Positions 9,405 to 16,948 of a stretch of DNA of 64,000 nucleotides are shown piece by piece (position 1 is the stretch's first letter; every line of letters begins with the position of its first letter). The position numbers and the translations under genes were made by a program. The stretch is taken from positions 1 through 64,000 of the forward strand of contig CAVOHB010000009.1 of assembly GCA_963695705.1 (NCBI GenBank). Direction: 5' to 3'. This DNA is from JBKPNJ01 sp963695705 (GTDB taxonomy: Bacteria > Actinomycetota > Actinomycetes > Propionibacteriales > Nocardioidaceae). The notes under the pieces are model-generated. The model searched no databases. It was not told where the DNA came from and worked only from the letters and a program-made list of their open reading frames with translations.

Positions 9405-9436
9405 AAAAAAGACGTCCTGGGACATCTTCGGACGTC
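9405..9436 (-). terminator. Intrinsic terminator after tRNA-Ser
   Basis: On the minus strand, just downstream of the tRNA, GACGTCC and GGACGTC form a 7-bp stem (9411-9417 with 9430-9436), followed directly by six T residues (9405-9410). Its position 5 nt past the encoded CCA fits termination of tRNA-Ser. Confidence 0.65.
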
Positions 9437-9440
9437 GATG

Positions 9441-9531
9441 TGGCGGAGACGGAGGGATTCGAACCCTCGATACCCTTTTGGGGTATGCTCATTTAGCAAA
9501 CGAGTGCCTTCAGCCGCTCGGCCACGTCTCC
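9441..9531 (-). tRNA. tRNA-Ser (anticodon GCT)
   Basis: Read on the minus strand, a GGAGACG acceptor pairs with CGTCTCC, followed by G and an encoded CCA. The anticodon arm is CTCGT-TTGCTAA-ATGAG, giving anticodon GCT. A long variable arm (CATACCCCAAAAGGGTATC) is present, as required for class II serine tRNAs, and the T arm contains GGTTCGAATCC. The integrase downstream of its 3' end suggests this gene is the attachment site. Confidence 0.95.
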
Positions 9532-9743
9532 GTAGGCGCCGTTCTTAGAATTTGTTGCGGGGCTGGTCAATCCTCTTCCGGACCGGATCTCCTCAGGTTT
9601 CATGGGGCGGGGGAGGGACCCGAGAGACCATTTCTCAGCCCCGCCACGGCATCGCGAAAACGTTAGCAGGTCGATCCGGACGCTCTGCTAACCTGCGGCC
9701 ACGCTGCGCGCCGGCTCAACGGCCCAGCGACAGGGAGAAAACC

Positions 9744-10412
9744 ATGAAGGGACTAATCGCTGGCGGAATCGCGATCTCGGCAGCCTTGTTATGCGGCACA
9801 GGCGCCATGGCGCAGTCGGCCCCGGCGGCCGGCGGAATGACCTTCTTCGTCACCAGCGCCGGCTCAGGCAAGGGCGCCGATCTCGGCGGCCTGGACGGGG
9901 CGGACCGGATTTGCCAGACGCTGGCGCAGGCCGCGGGGGCGGGCGCCAAGACCTGGCGGGCCTACCTGTCGACCCAGGCCCAGGGTGGAACGGCCGCGGT
10001 CAACGCCAAGGACCGGATCGGACGGGGTCCCTGGCAGAACGCCAAGGGCGACGTGGTCGCCAAGGACGTGGCCGAGCTCCACGGCACCAACAACCTCACG
10101 AAGCAGACTGCACTGTCCGAGAAGGGCGAGCCGGTGAAGGGCCGGGGCGATGCACCCAACACGCACGACATGCTGACCGGCTCGCAGCCCGATGGCACCG
10201 CCTTTGCGGCCGGAGAAGACAGGACCTGCGGCAACTGGACGAAGAGCGGCACCGACGGCGCCGCCATGCTTGGCCATCACGACCGGATGGGCACGGACGA
10301 GCAGCCCCCGGCGAAATCGTGGAATTCGTCGATGTCCCGGGGCGGATGCAGCCAGGACGCGCTGAAGGGAACCGGAGGCGCCGGGCTCTTCTACTGCTTT
10401 GCCGCCAACTGA
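9744..10412 (+). CDS. Exported lectin-like protein
   Basis: ATG 9744 follows CAGGGAGAAAACC. The 222-aa product has a clean signal peptide (residues 1-23, ending GAMAQ) and a soluble domain with four to five Cys residues. Its pattern GGLDGADRICQTLAQAAG, RAYLSTQ and WNSSMSRGGCSQ is that of periplasmic proteins often annotated as lectin or collagen/endostatin-like in methylobacteria. No catalytic residues are evident. It is intact and apparently monocistronic. The function is not known; a cell-envelope or secreted role is inferred from the signal peptide. Confidence 0.7.
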   Translation: MKGLIAGGIAISAALLCGTGAMAQSAPAAGGMTFFVTSAGSGKGADLGGLDGADRICQTLAQAAGAGAKTWRAYLSTQAQGGTAAVNAKDRIGRGPWQNAKGDVVAKDVAELHGTNNLTKQTALSEKGEPVKGRGDAPNTHDMLTGSQPDGTAFAAGEDRTCGNWTKSGTDGAAMLGHHDRMGTDEQPPAKSWNSSMSRGGCSQDALKGTGGAGLFYCFAAN

Positions 10413-10448
10413 GGTCTCCGCACGAACTAAGGTCCGCTCGACAGATCG

Positions 10449-10485
10449 CATCGCGTGGAAATCCCGATCCGATTTCCACGCGATG
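10449..10485. repeat. Perfect 15-bp inverted repeat (hairpin)
   Basis: CATCGCGTGGAAATC (10449-10463) and its exact reverse complement (10471-10485) flank a 7-nt loop, CCGATCC. It lies in the 170-nt gap after the lectin-like gene. No T tract follows, so it is either a factor-assisted terminator or a dispersed palindromic repeat. It is comparable in form to the hairpin at 62256-62293. Confidence 0.7.
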
Positions 10486-10584
10486 TGCTTAGGGCATTGC
10501 CGTTGTCACGGAACGGTTCTCCCGACTAATAGTCTCGAACGGCGGGTCCGGACCTGTCCCGGACGGCCTATGCCAGGAGAACCC

Positions 10585-11075
10585 ATGAGACCAACGATCG
10601 GCGCGGGGCTTCTCTTGCTGGCTGTTTGCGTGCTCGGCCCAGGGGCCTTGGCCGAAACCGTGCGCCCCATGCCGGAGGATTCCTGCAAGGAGATCGGGCA
10701 GCGGGTCGCGACGGATTTCGGCGTTCAGCCGAGTATCAGCGTCGTCTCGGTCAAGCGGCCCCCCGACATCGCCGGGCGCGCCTGCCGCGTGAAATGGACA
10801 GGCTCCGGTCTCGACCGGGTGGACCAGGTGCACGTCGTGGACCAGTTCTTCGCGAACTACCTCGATTGGCAGCCCGATTTCATGGTCTTCCGGGATGGCC
10901 CGGCCCTCGAGGTCCAAGCGTTCCGGAAGGGGCGGCCAAGTTCATCGTGATGAGCGCGCGCTGGACCGCGCCGAACGCCGCGTGCAAGCCGGATGACACG
11001 AGCGCCGCGTGCAAGGTTCCTCCTGCCCAGCGGGTGTGGACGATCGAGGTCGACGGGATGACGACCCAGCCCTGA
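10585..11075 (+). CDS. Hypothetical exported protein (frameshifted near 10930)
   Basis: ATG 10585 (MRPTIGAGLLLLAVCVLGPG) follows CCAGGAGAACCC and encodes a signal peptide ending GALAE. The mature part has one Cys pair region (SCKEIG ... GRACRVKW) and a WQPDFMVFRDGP segment. The frame stops at 10950, but the next frame continues without a break as AAKFIVMSARWTAPNAACKP to 11075. One inserted base in the GGGGCGG run near 10930 explains this. No family was recognised; the product is periplasmic by its signal. It converges on the next gene. Confidence 0.6.
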
Positions 11076-11081
11076 CCTGTC

Positions 11082-11411
11082 CTATTGCTCCGTGAAGAAC
11101 GTCAGCAGGACCTTGCCCTTCTCGCCCACCAGGCAGACGAAGCGATTGGGCTTGTCGCTCGACGGACGCTGCAGGTAGGCGTCTCCCATGATCACCATCT
11201 TGACCGGCGTGTCCTCGACTTTGGTCTCGGCCCTGGAGATGGCGAGGGTATCGATGTCGAAGGTGAGCTCCTGAATGCTGGGAGACTTCTGCTTCAGGGC
11301 GGCGAGCCCGGTCGCCTTGCAGGCATCGACCTCGGGAGGCACCTGGGCCAAAACCAGGGAGGGCGCGAAGCCCGCGGCAACGGCGAGCATCCAGATCGAG
11401 AACTTCATCAT
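11082..11411 (-). CDS. Hypothetical exported protein (109 aa)
   Basis: The N-terminus MMKFSIWMLAVAAGFAPSLV, ending VLAQ, is a signal peptide. The mature part of about 87 residues has two Cys (DACKATGL and RFVCLVGEKG) that could form a disulfide, and a beta-rich middle. The family is unknown to me. It converges on the preceding exported-protein gene, with only 6 nt between the two stop codons. Confidence 0.6.
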   Translation of the reverse strand: MMKFSIWMLAVAAGFAPSLVLAQVPPEVDACKATGLAALKQKSPSIQELTFDIDTLAISRAETKVEDTPVKMVIMGDAYLQRPSSDKPNRFVCLVGEKGKVLLTFFTEQ

Positions 11412-11544
11412 CGGCGGCCTCCCGGAACCCCGCGATCCCTCCGGCCACGGACACGCTCAACGCCCAAGCTCCGAGGGTCCGTTCCGCGCCACACAGATCG
11501 TCGCATACCCCGGTTTCTCCATCCGCGAATCGACATCTGCGCGC

Positions 11545-12639
11545 TCAAGCTGCTGACATTGCTGCCTTCTCCGTTTTCGGGCGTTTCGGGGCCACGAGCA
11601 GTTCGCTCGGATCCGTCGGCAGGAGCTGCATGCCGTTGTCGTCCAGGGAGACCCGGAGTCGCGGAAAAACCTCCTTGATATGGGCGAGATCGCCCTTGAA
11701 GGCCTGCTTGAAGCTGCGAATGCTGGCGTTGTCGGCACCGAACTGCTTGTGCAGGTTGTCCCAGGTCAGGCGCAGGGGACGCTGCAGGCTTCTCAGCCGG
11801 TAGCCCATCCAGAACAGCATATCGAGCTTGCGCGCGGAACCCGCGAAGGCCCGCGCGGCCCGGATATCGACGGGAAGCGCGTGCTGGATCAGATTCTCGT
11901 AGAACTCGGCATGGAACTGCACCGTGCTGGACCACAGGAGGCCCTGTTCCGAACTGCCGGTCAGCCAGATGTCGAGCTGACGGAAGGGCGGCACGTTGAG
12001 GGTGCTCGAACGGCTTGCCCCATCCCATAGCCCGATCTGCATCGTGCAGGCCGCCAGGCGGTTGAGCTGCTCCTTGAACTGCCGCAAGGTGCCCCGGTCG
12101 CCGCCGGTCACCGGAAATCCCATCTGCCGGATGAACCCGGAGAGGCTGCTCGCCACCTCGACCTTGGCGCTGCGCTGGCGCACGGCCTCGGTGCATAGAT
12201 GCAGCAGCAGCAGGCGCGCCTTCGGCCCATAGGGCAGCCCCTGGATCTCCATCTGGCCGGTCCGCGGGTTCTTCAGGCGTCCCGACATGATGCTCAGCGT
12301 GTTGCGGCCGTGCTCGCGAAAGAACTCGCGTTCGCCCTGGGGCTCCCGATAGGGCAAGCCACACAGGGCGAGGACACTGTGGATGTGCTGGACGTTGTCG
12401 GGAGCTCCGGGCTCGTTCTCGATCACCTCCCGGACGGCGTCCCGCCGGCGCTGGTCCCGGCTCATGGCGGCCCGGCGCCGCTCGATGCCCTCGCGCTCTG
12501 TGGCCTCCCGGTCTCGGACAGCCTGCTTGTGAAAGATGTGCTCGACAAGCGTCTTGAACATGAAATGCCCGCGCGCCTTCTCGACCTCGCCCTGGAGATC
12601 GGCGTCACGGATGCTTGCGATCTGTTCGTCTATCGTCAT
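11545..12639 (-). CDS. Plasmid-type RepA replication initiator
   Basis: The 364-aa intact protein matches the plasmid-encoded RepA family (PF04796 type): a basic N-terminal helix region, then QHIHSVLALCGLPYREP, the NTLSIMSGRLKNPRTG segment, GLPYGPKARLLLLHLCTEA, a winged-helix-like middle (SGFIRQMGFPVTGGDRG) and FHAEFYENLIQHALPVDIRA. These proteins bind iterons and open the origin. Upstream, at 12737-13093, is a matching iteron array with a DnaA-box-like site, so gene and origin form one replicon unit. Iterons in front of the gene normally also serve autorepression. Finding it beside chromosomal genes suggests an integrated plasmid or a mobile-element replicon. Confidence 0.85.
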   Translation of the reverse strand: MTIDEQIASIRDADLQGEVEKARGHFMFKTLVEHIFHKQAVRDREATEREGIERRRAAMSRDQRRRDAVREVIENEPGAPDNVQHIHSVLALCGLPYREPQGEREFFREHGRNTLSIMSGRLKNPRTGQMEIQGLPYGPKARLLLLHLCTEAVRQRSAKVEVASSLSGFIRQMGFPVTGGDRGTLRQFKEQLNRLAACTMQIGLWDGASRSSTLNVPPFRQLDIWLTGSSEQGLLWSSTVQFHAEFYENLIQHALPVDIRAARAFAGSARKLDMLFWMGYRLRSLQRPLRLTWDNLHKQFGADNASIRSFKQAFKGDLAHIKEVFPRLRVSLDDNGMQLLPTDPSELLVAPKRPKTEKAAMSAA

Positions 12640-12736
12640 GCAGAATCCTCGAAGGCACTGAGTCGGTACCCCGGCTCGCTGACTCGCAACAGCTGAGGTT
12701 CGGCCTCGGATCCCTGCCTTTCACAGGATTCCGGAG

Positions 12737-13093
12737 TTATCCAAAACTTAACCTTACCGAACGGAAGTTTGCGCGATCCGGGTGGTGCGAGGGCACGCAG
12801 AGTTCGATACGCGAAGCTGGGCGCCGAGTTCGATACGGCCGGTTCGATCGGCGGTTCCACGCCGAATTCGATACGCCCCCGAGCTGCCCATTCCGCCAAA
12901 GCAGCGATCCACGCAGACTTCCATGCCGCCGGGGCCTGCCAGAGGCCTGAAAAGCCAGTCACTTGGGAACAGGGACGCGCAGAATCCGATACGATCTCAC
13001 GCAGAGTCCCATGCGACCGACCGATTTTTCAGCGCAGACTCCCATACGCGGGTGCGCAGAGTTCTATGCGCGACCACGCAGAGTCGGATGCGG
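12737..13093. repeat. Iteron origin: nine direct iterons plus DnaA-box-like site
   Basis: A 17-bp motif, consensus CGCAGAGTTCGATACGC with variants, recurs in direct orientation at 12796, 12822, 12860, 12912, 12978, 13000, 13033, 13055 and 13077. Several steps are exactly 22 bp (12978 to 13000, 13033 to 13055 to 13077) and 12912 to 12978 is 66 bp, three times 22, so the sites lie on one helix face. TTATCCAAA at 12737-12745 is one base from a DnaA box, next to AT-rich DNA. This is the standard make-up of an iteron origin next to repA. Confidence 0.85.
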
Positions 13094-13225
13094 GATACTG
13101 TGCTAAGTGACGAGCAAGAAAGATGTTTTCGCCGCCGCATATAAGGACTCATAGACTCCCTGAATCAGAATCGATTCAGATATCCTTCCTATAGGCCGAA
13201 CCGACGGTCTTCGGATTGGGGGGGT

Positions 13226-13240
13226 GAATCGAACTCTGCG
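13226..13240 (-). repeat. Inverted single iteron
   Basis: The complement of this site reads CGCAGAGTTCGATTC, matching the iteron consensus at 14 of 15 positions, in the opposite orientation to the main array and about 130 bp beyond it. Between the two lies an AT-richer stretch with the inverted repeat CTGAATC/GATTCAG. An isolated inverted iteron often marks the far edge or an operator of such origins. Confidence 0.65.
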
Positions 13241-13319
13241 TCGGACAGCGCGGGGATTCGCCTTCCGATCGGGCCCGCCATATGTTCTCGCGATGCGATC
13301 GCAGGACAATATCCCCGCC

Positions 13320-14741
13320 ATGAATGCATCTGGCCCTGACGCTCAGGGGCGCCTCGAAGGGATGTTGGCCTCGCAGCGCCAGGCTCTCGTCGAGAAGGGG
13401 CCCTTGAGTGTCGAGCGCCGGGGGGCGGCCTTGTACGGCCTCGCCGAAGCCGTGCTCCGGCGGGGCGATGCCCTGATCCAGTCCATCAGCGAGGATTACG
13501 GCCATCGGTCCCCGGACGAGACACGCTTGGCCGAACTATTTCCCGTGGTGAGCGCCGCACGGCATGCCCGCCGGCGCCTGCGAGCCTGGACGCGCCCCGA
13601 GCGGCGGCCGATCAGTGCCTTGTTCCAGCCCGGCCGGGGGCGGGTTGTCTTCCAGCCGCTCGGCGTCGTCGGCCTCATCAGTCCATGGAACTATCCGGTG
13701 CAACTGACCTTGCTGCCGCTGGTTGGGGCCATCGCGGCCGGCAATCGGGTCATGATCAAGCCCTCGGAACAGACGCCGCGGACAGCGCAGACCCTCGAAG
13801 CGCTCCTGGCGGAGGTCTTTTCGGCCGACGAGGTTCTTGTCGTGCAGGGCGGCCCGGAGGTGGCGCGGGCTTTCTCGCGCTTGGCGTTCGACCACCTGCT
13901 CTTCACTGGATCGACGGTAATCGGCCGTGACGTCATGCGGGCAGCCGCCGAGGGTCTCGTACCCGTCACCCTGGAACTGGGCGGCAAGACCCCCGCGCTC
14001 GTCGCTCCCGACTTCCCGATGGCGAAGGCGGCCGAACGCATCGCGCTGGGAAAATTGTTCAATGCGGGGCAGACCTGCATCGCGCCCGATTATGTTCTCG
14101 TCGACGCCCGGCGCGAAGCGGAGTTTCTCGAGGCTTTCGCAAGTGCCGCCGCGCGCCTCTACCCGACCTACGAGGCCAATGCGGACTACACCTCCATCAT
14201 CAGCGATCGCCACCGCCTGCGTCTCATCGAAATGGTGGAGGATGCAAAACGCCGTGGCGGTAAGATCCGGATGCTCGGTCGCGAGCCGGCCGCCACCTCC
14301 GGCGGACGCAAGCTCGCTCCGGTGCTGCTGTCGGGATTGCCGGAGGACGCCGCGGTGCTGCGCGAAGAGATCTTCGGCCCGCTGCTCCCGGTCGTGACCT
14401 ACGACACGATCGAGGACGCCTATGCCTTCATCGGCCGGCGGCCCCATCCGCTCGCGCTCTACTTGTTCAGCCATGATCGCACGACGATGGCCCACACCCT
14501 CGAGCGCACCCTGTCCGGCGGCGTGACGATCAACGACACGCTGCTCCATTGCGTGCAGGAGGAACTTCCCTTCGGCGGCGTCGGTGAGAGCGGCATGGGG
14601 GCCTATCACGGGGAGGCCGGGTTTCGAACCTTCAGCCACGCAAGGTCGGTCTTCTATCAGTCGCGGATCAACGGCGCGGGTCTGATGCGGCCGCCTTACG
14701 GCAACCGGGTCACCCGTCTGCTCGGATGGTTCCTGCGCTGA
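13320..14741 (+). CDS. Coniferyl-aldehyde-type aldehyde dehydrogenase
   Basis: NAD(P)-dependent aldehyde oxidation. ATG 13320 (MNASGPDAQ) gives 473 aa, the normal length; ATG 13293 and 13224 are possible but lack better ribosome sites. It contains GLISPWNYPVQLTLLPLVGA, IKPSEQTPRTA, FTGSTVIGRDVM, the catalytic Glu in ELGGKTPALV, the catalytic Cys in FNAGQTCIAPD, and EEIFGPLLPV. The family includes coniferyl aldehyde dehydrogenase (CalB-like), which acts on lignin-derived aldehydes, though paralogues take alkyl aldehydes. It is intact and starts just beyond the replicon origin. Confidence 0.85.
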   Translation: MNASGPDAQGRLEGMLASQRQALVEKGPLSVERRGAALYGLAEAVLRRGDALIQSISEDYGHRSPDETRLAELFPVVSAARHARRRLRAWTRPERRPISALFQPGRGRVVFQPLGVVGLISPWNYPVQLTLLPLVGAIAAGNRVMIKPSEQTPRTAQTLEALLAEVFSADEVLVVQGGPEVARAFSRLAFDHLLFTGSTVIGRDVMRAAAEGLVPVTLELGGKTPALVAPDFPMAKAAERIALGKLFNAGQTCIAPDYVLVDARREAEFLEAFASAAARLYPTYEANADYTSIISDRHRLRLIEMVEDAKRRGGKIRMLGREPAATSGGRKLAPVLLSGLPEDAAVLREEIFGPLLPVVTYDTIEDAYAFIGRRPHPLALYLFSHDRTTMAHTLERTLSGGVTINDTLLHCVQEELPFGGVGESGMGAYHGEAGFRTFSHARSVFYQSRINGAGLMRPPYGNRVTRLLGWFLR

Positions 14742-14778
14742 TCGAGGGACATCCGCAAGATCGAAACCTGCAGGGATG

Positions 14779-16818
14779 TCACTCGAGGGGAATGCGGATC
14801 TCGCAGACGAGGCCCGTAGGCAGGTATTCCACGGCGAGCTTGCCGTCGAGCTCGTTCTCCACGCTGCGCTGGATCAGGCGCGTGCCGAACCCCTGATGGA
14901 GCGGCGGCGCGACGGGTGGCCCGGAGAACTCCCTCCAGTTCATGCGCAGACGTGGCCGACCGTTGTCGTCGGGTTCGATGGTCCAGTTCATCTCGACTTG
15001 TCCCGTCGGTGACGACAAAGCGCCGTATTTCGCGGCATTCGTGACGAGTTCGTGAATGATGAGGCCGAAGCTGATCACCTTGGAGGCCGGGAGGTTGACC
15101 CTCGGCCCGCGGATCGAAACCCGGTCACCGCCCTCACGACGATAGGGCGCCAGCTCCTGTTCGGCGATCGCGTGAAGATCCGCATCCCGCCACGAGTTGC
15201 GGGTCAGCAGATCGTGGGTCTTGGACAGCGCGAAGAGCCGGCTCTCGAAGGCGGTCCTGAAGCCCGCGACGTCCTTCGCGGAGCGCAAGGTCTGGGCTGC
15301 GATGGACTGGACCGTCGCGAGGGTGTTCTTGACCCGGTGGTTCAGCTCGTCGAGCAGGAGCTGCTGCTGTTCCTCGGAGAGCTTTCGCGCAGTGATGTCG
15401 TGCAGCACGCCGATGGTGGTCATGGGCTGCTTGTACGTATTGTAGAACGTACGGCCCCGGGTGCTGACCCATCGAATGTCCCCGTCGGAACGGCGAATGC
15501 GATACTCGTCCTCGTACTCACCATCCTTCGACACGGAGGCCCGCAATCGTGCGATGGCCGTGCCCGCATCGTCGGGGTGGAGGTAGCTCTGCCACTCGTC
15601 GATCGTGAGCGATGTCTTGGCGGCGGGATGGCCGAACAGCTGGGCGATCTGCGGCGACCAGCCGCTCGTCTTCGAACCGTGATCGAACCACCAGGTTCCC
15701 ATCTGACCGGCCTCGAGGGCAAGCCGCGCCCGCTCCTCGCTGTCCTGGAGGGCGCGCTGCCGTTCCGCGACGTCGTTCATGAGATCGTTGAAGGCGCTGG
15801 CGAGTATGCCGAACTCCCCCGCCGTGGGACTGATGCCGATGCGGGCGTCGTAGTCTCCCCGTCGCCACGCCCGCACGGCCTTCAGCATGGTGTCGAACGG
15901 TTTCGTGACGAAGGCGCGGCCGATCAGTCCCGACAGGGACAGGGCCATGAGGAGTGCGGCGGCGATCAGCAGGAAGCCGCGCTTCGCCGCCTGGTTGATT
16001 CCGTCGAAGGCCACCTTCGAGGAAATGCCCGCACTGACATAGACGCCGCTGGCAACCGGTGCGGGCACGTAACCGATCACGCGCTTCACACCATCCTGGC
16101 TGAGGGCCTCGAAGGCGCCGGGCTGCGCCTCGGCGACGTGAGTCAGGTACGCATCGGGGATCCTGGTCCCGACGAAACGCTCGGATAGAGGCTGACGGGC
16201 AATGACGACGCCGGTGCGATCCGCGATGGTCAGCGATCCGTCCTGGGGGACCGCCCGGGCGTTGAGCTGCTGGCCCAGCCAGTCGAGATCCAGGGCCGCC
16301 ACCACGACCCCGGCGATCCGCCCGAAATCGTCGCGGAACGAGAGGGCGAGGGGCAGGACCGGACGGGCCGACCCATTCTGGGAGGCAAGCCCCCGGGTAT
16401 ACTCGCCGACGACAAGATCCGGCGTCTCCAGCGAATCCTGGAAGTAGGACTTGTCCGTGAAAGCGCTGTAGGCGGCGGAGCCGTGCTGGCACGCGACCCG
16501 CCCCTCCGGATCGAGCACGACCACCGCATCCAGATAGGGCACCTTGGCGCGGAGATTCGACAGGTAGAGGGTGCAGGCGGCGACGTTGAAGTCACGGACG
16601 GACGGCACCTCTTCGACGGCCACCAGAAGGCTGCGGATGCCCTCGAAGATACGTTCGATCTCCGATGCGGCCAGCTGCGCCTGGCGCATGGCCAAGCCAT
16701 TGATCTCGGCTTCGCGGGCGCGACGCAGAGAGACCTCGGTATAGGTCCAGATCACGATTGCCGGCAAAACCGAGATCAGGGCTACCAGAAGCAGGCGCCG
16801 TGTCAGACTCATTCGCAA
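14779..16818 (-). CDS. HWE/HisKA_2-type membrane sensor histidine kinase
   Basis: 679 aa, intact. A first membrane helix (about 8-27) is followed by a long periplasmic cache-like sensor domain, a second helix (about 283-303), a HAMP region, a PAS domain (TWWFDHGSK ... HPDDAGTAIARL with a PAC segment) and a kinase core. The phospho-acceptor box is LDELNHRVKNTLATVQSIAA, and the ATPase domain has IIHELVTNAAKYGALS, as in HWE kinases. No response regulator lies nearby, so it is an orphan sensor whose partner must be elsewhere. It converges on the aldehyde dehydrogenase gene. Confidence 0.9.
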   Translation of the reverse strand: MRMSLTRRLLLVALISVLPAIVIWTYTEVSLRRAREAEINGLAMRQAQLAASEIERIFEGIRSLLVAVEEVPSVRDFNVAACTLYLSNLRAKVPYLDAVVVLDPEGRVACQHGSAAYSAFTDKSYFQDSLETPDLVVGEYTRGLASQNGSARPVLPLALSFRDDFGRIAGVVVAALDLDWLGQQLNARAVPQDGSLTIADRTGVVIARQPLSERFVGTRIPDAYLTHVAEAQPGAFEALSQDGVKRVIGYVPAPVASGVYVSAGISSKVAFDGINQAAKRGFLLIAAALLMALSLSGLIGRAFVTKPFDTMLKAVRAWRRGDYDARIGISPTAGEFGILASAFNDLMNDVAERQRALQDSEERARLALEAGQMGTWWFDHGSKTSGWSPQIAQLFGHPAAKTSLTIDEWQSYLHPDDAGTAIARLRASVSKDGEYEDEYRIRRSDGDIRWVSTRGRTFYNTYKQPMTTIGVLHDITARKLSEEQQQLLLDELNHRVKNTLATVQSIAAQTLRSAKDVAGFRTAFESRLFALSKTHDLLTRNSWRDADLHAIAEQELAPYRREGGDRVSIRGPRVNLPASKVISFGLIIHELVTNAAKYGALSSPTGQVEMNWTIEPDDNGRPRLRMNWREFSGPPVAPPLHQGFGTRLIQRSVENELDGKLAVEYLPTGLVCEIRIPLE

Positions 16819-16948
16819 ACCAGGGTCAAAGCGGGATCCGTACGCGCAAACTTGAACGGTAGGCCGGTAAAAAGATAGGCCTGGGGCCGATCTGTACCCA
16901 GACCGCTCCGGGCTTGCGCGAACAGCCGCAAGGTGTCAGGACGGACCC

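Noticed and set aside
12796..13093. Repeat array considered as CRISPR
   Set aside because: Repeats are only 17 bp, imperfect, spaced by 5-50 bp on a 22-bp phase and sit before repA with no cas genes; iterons explain them.
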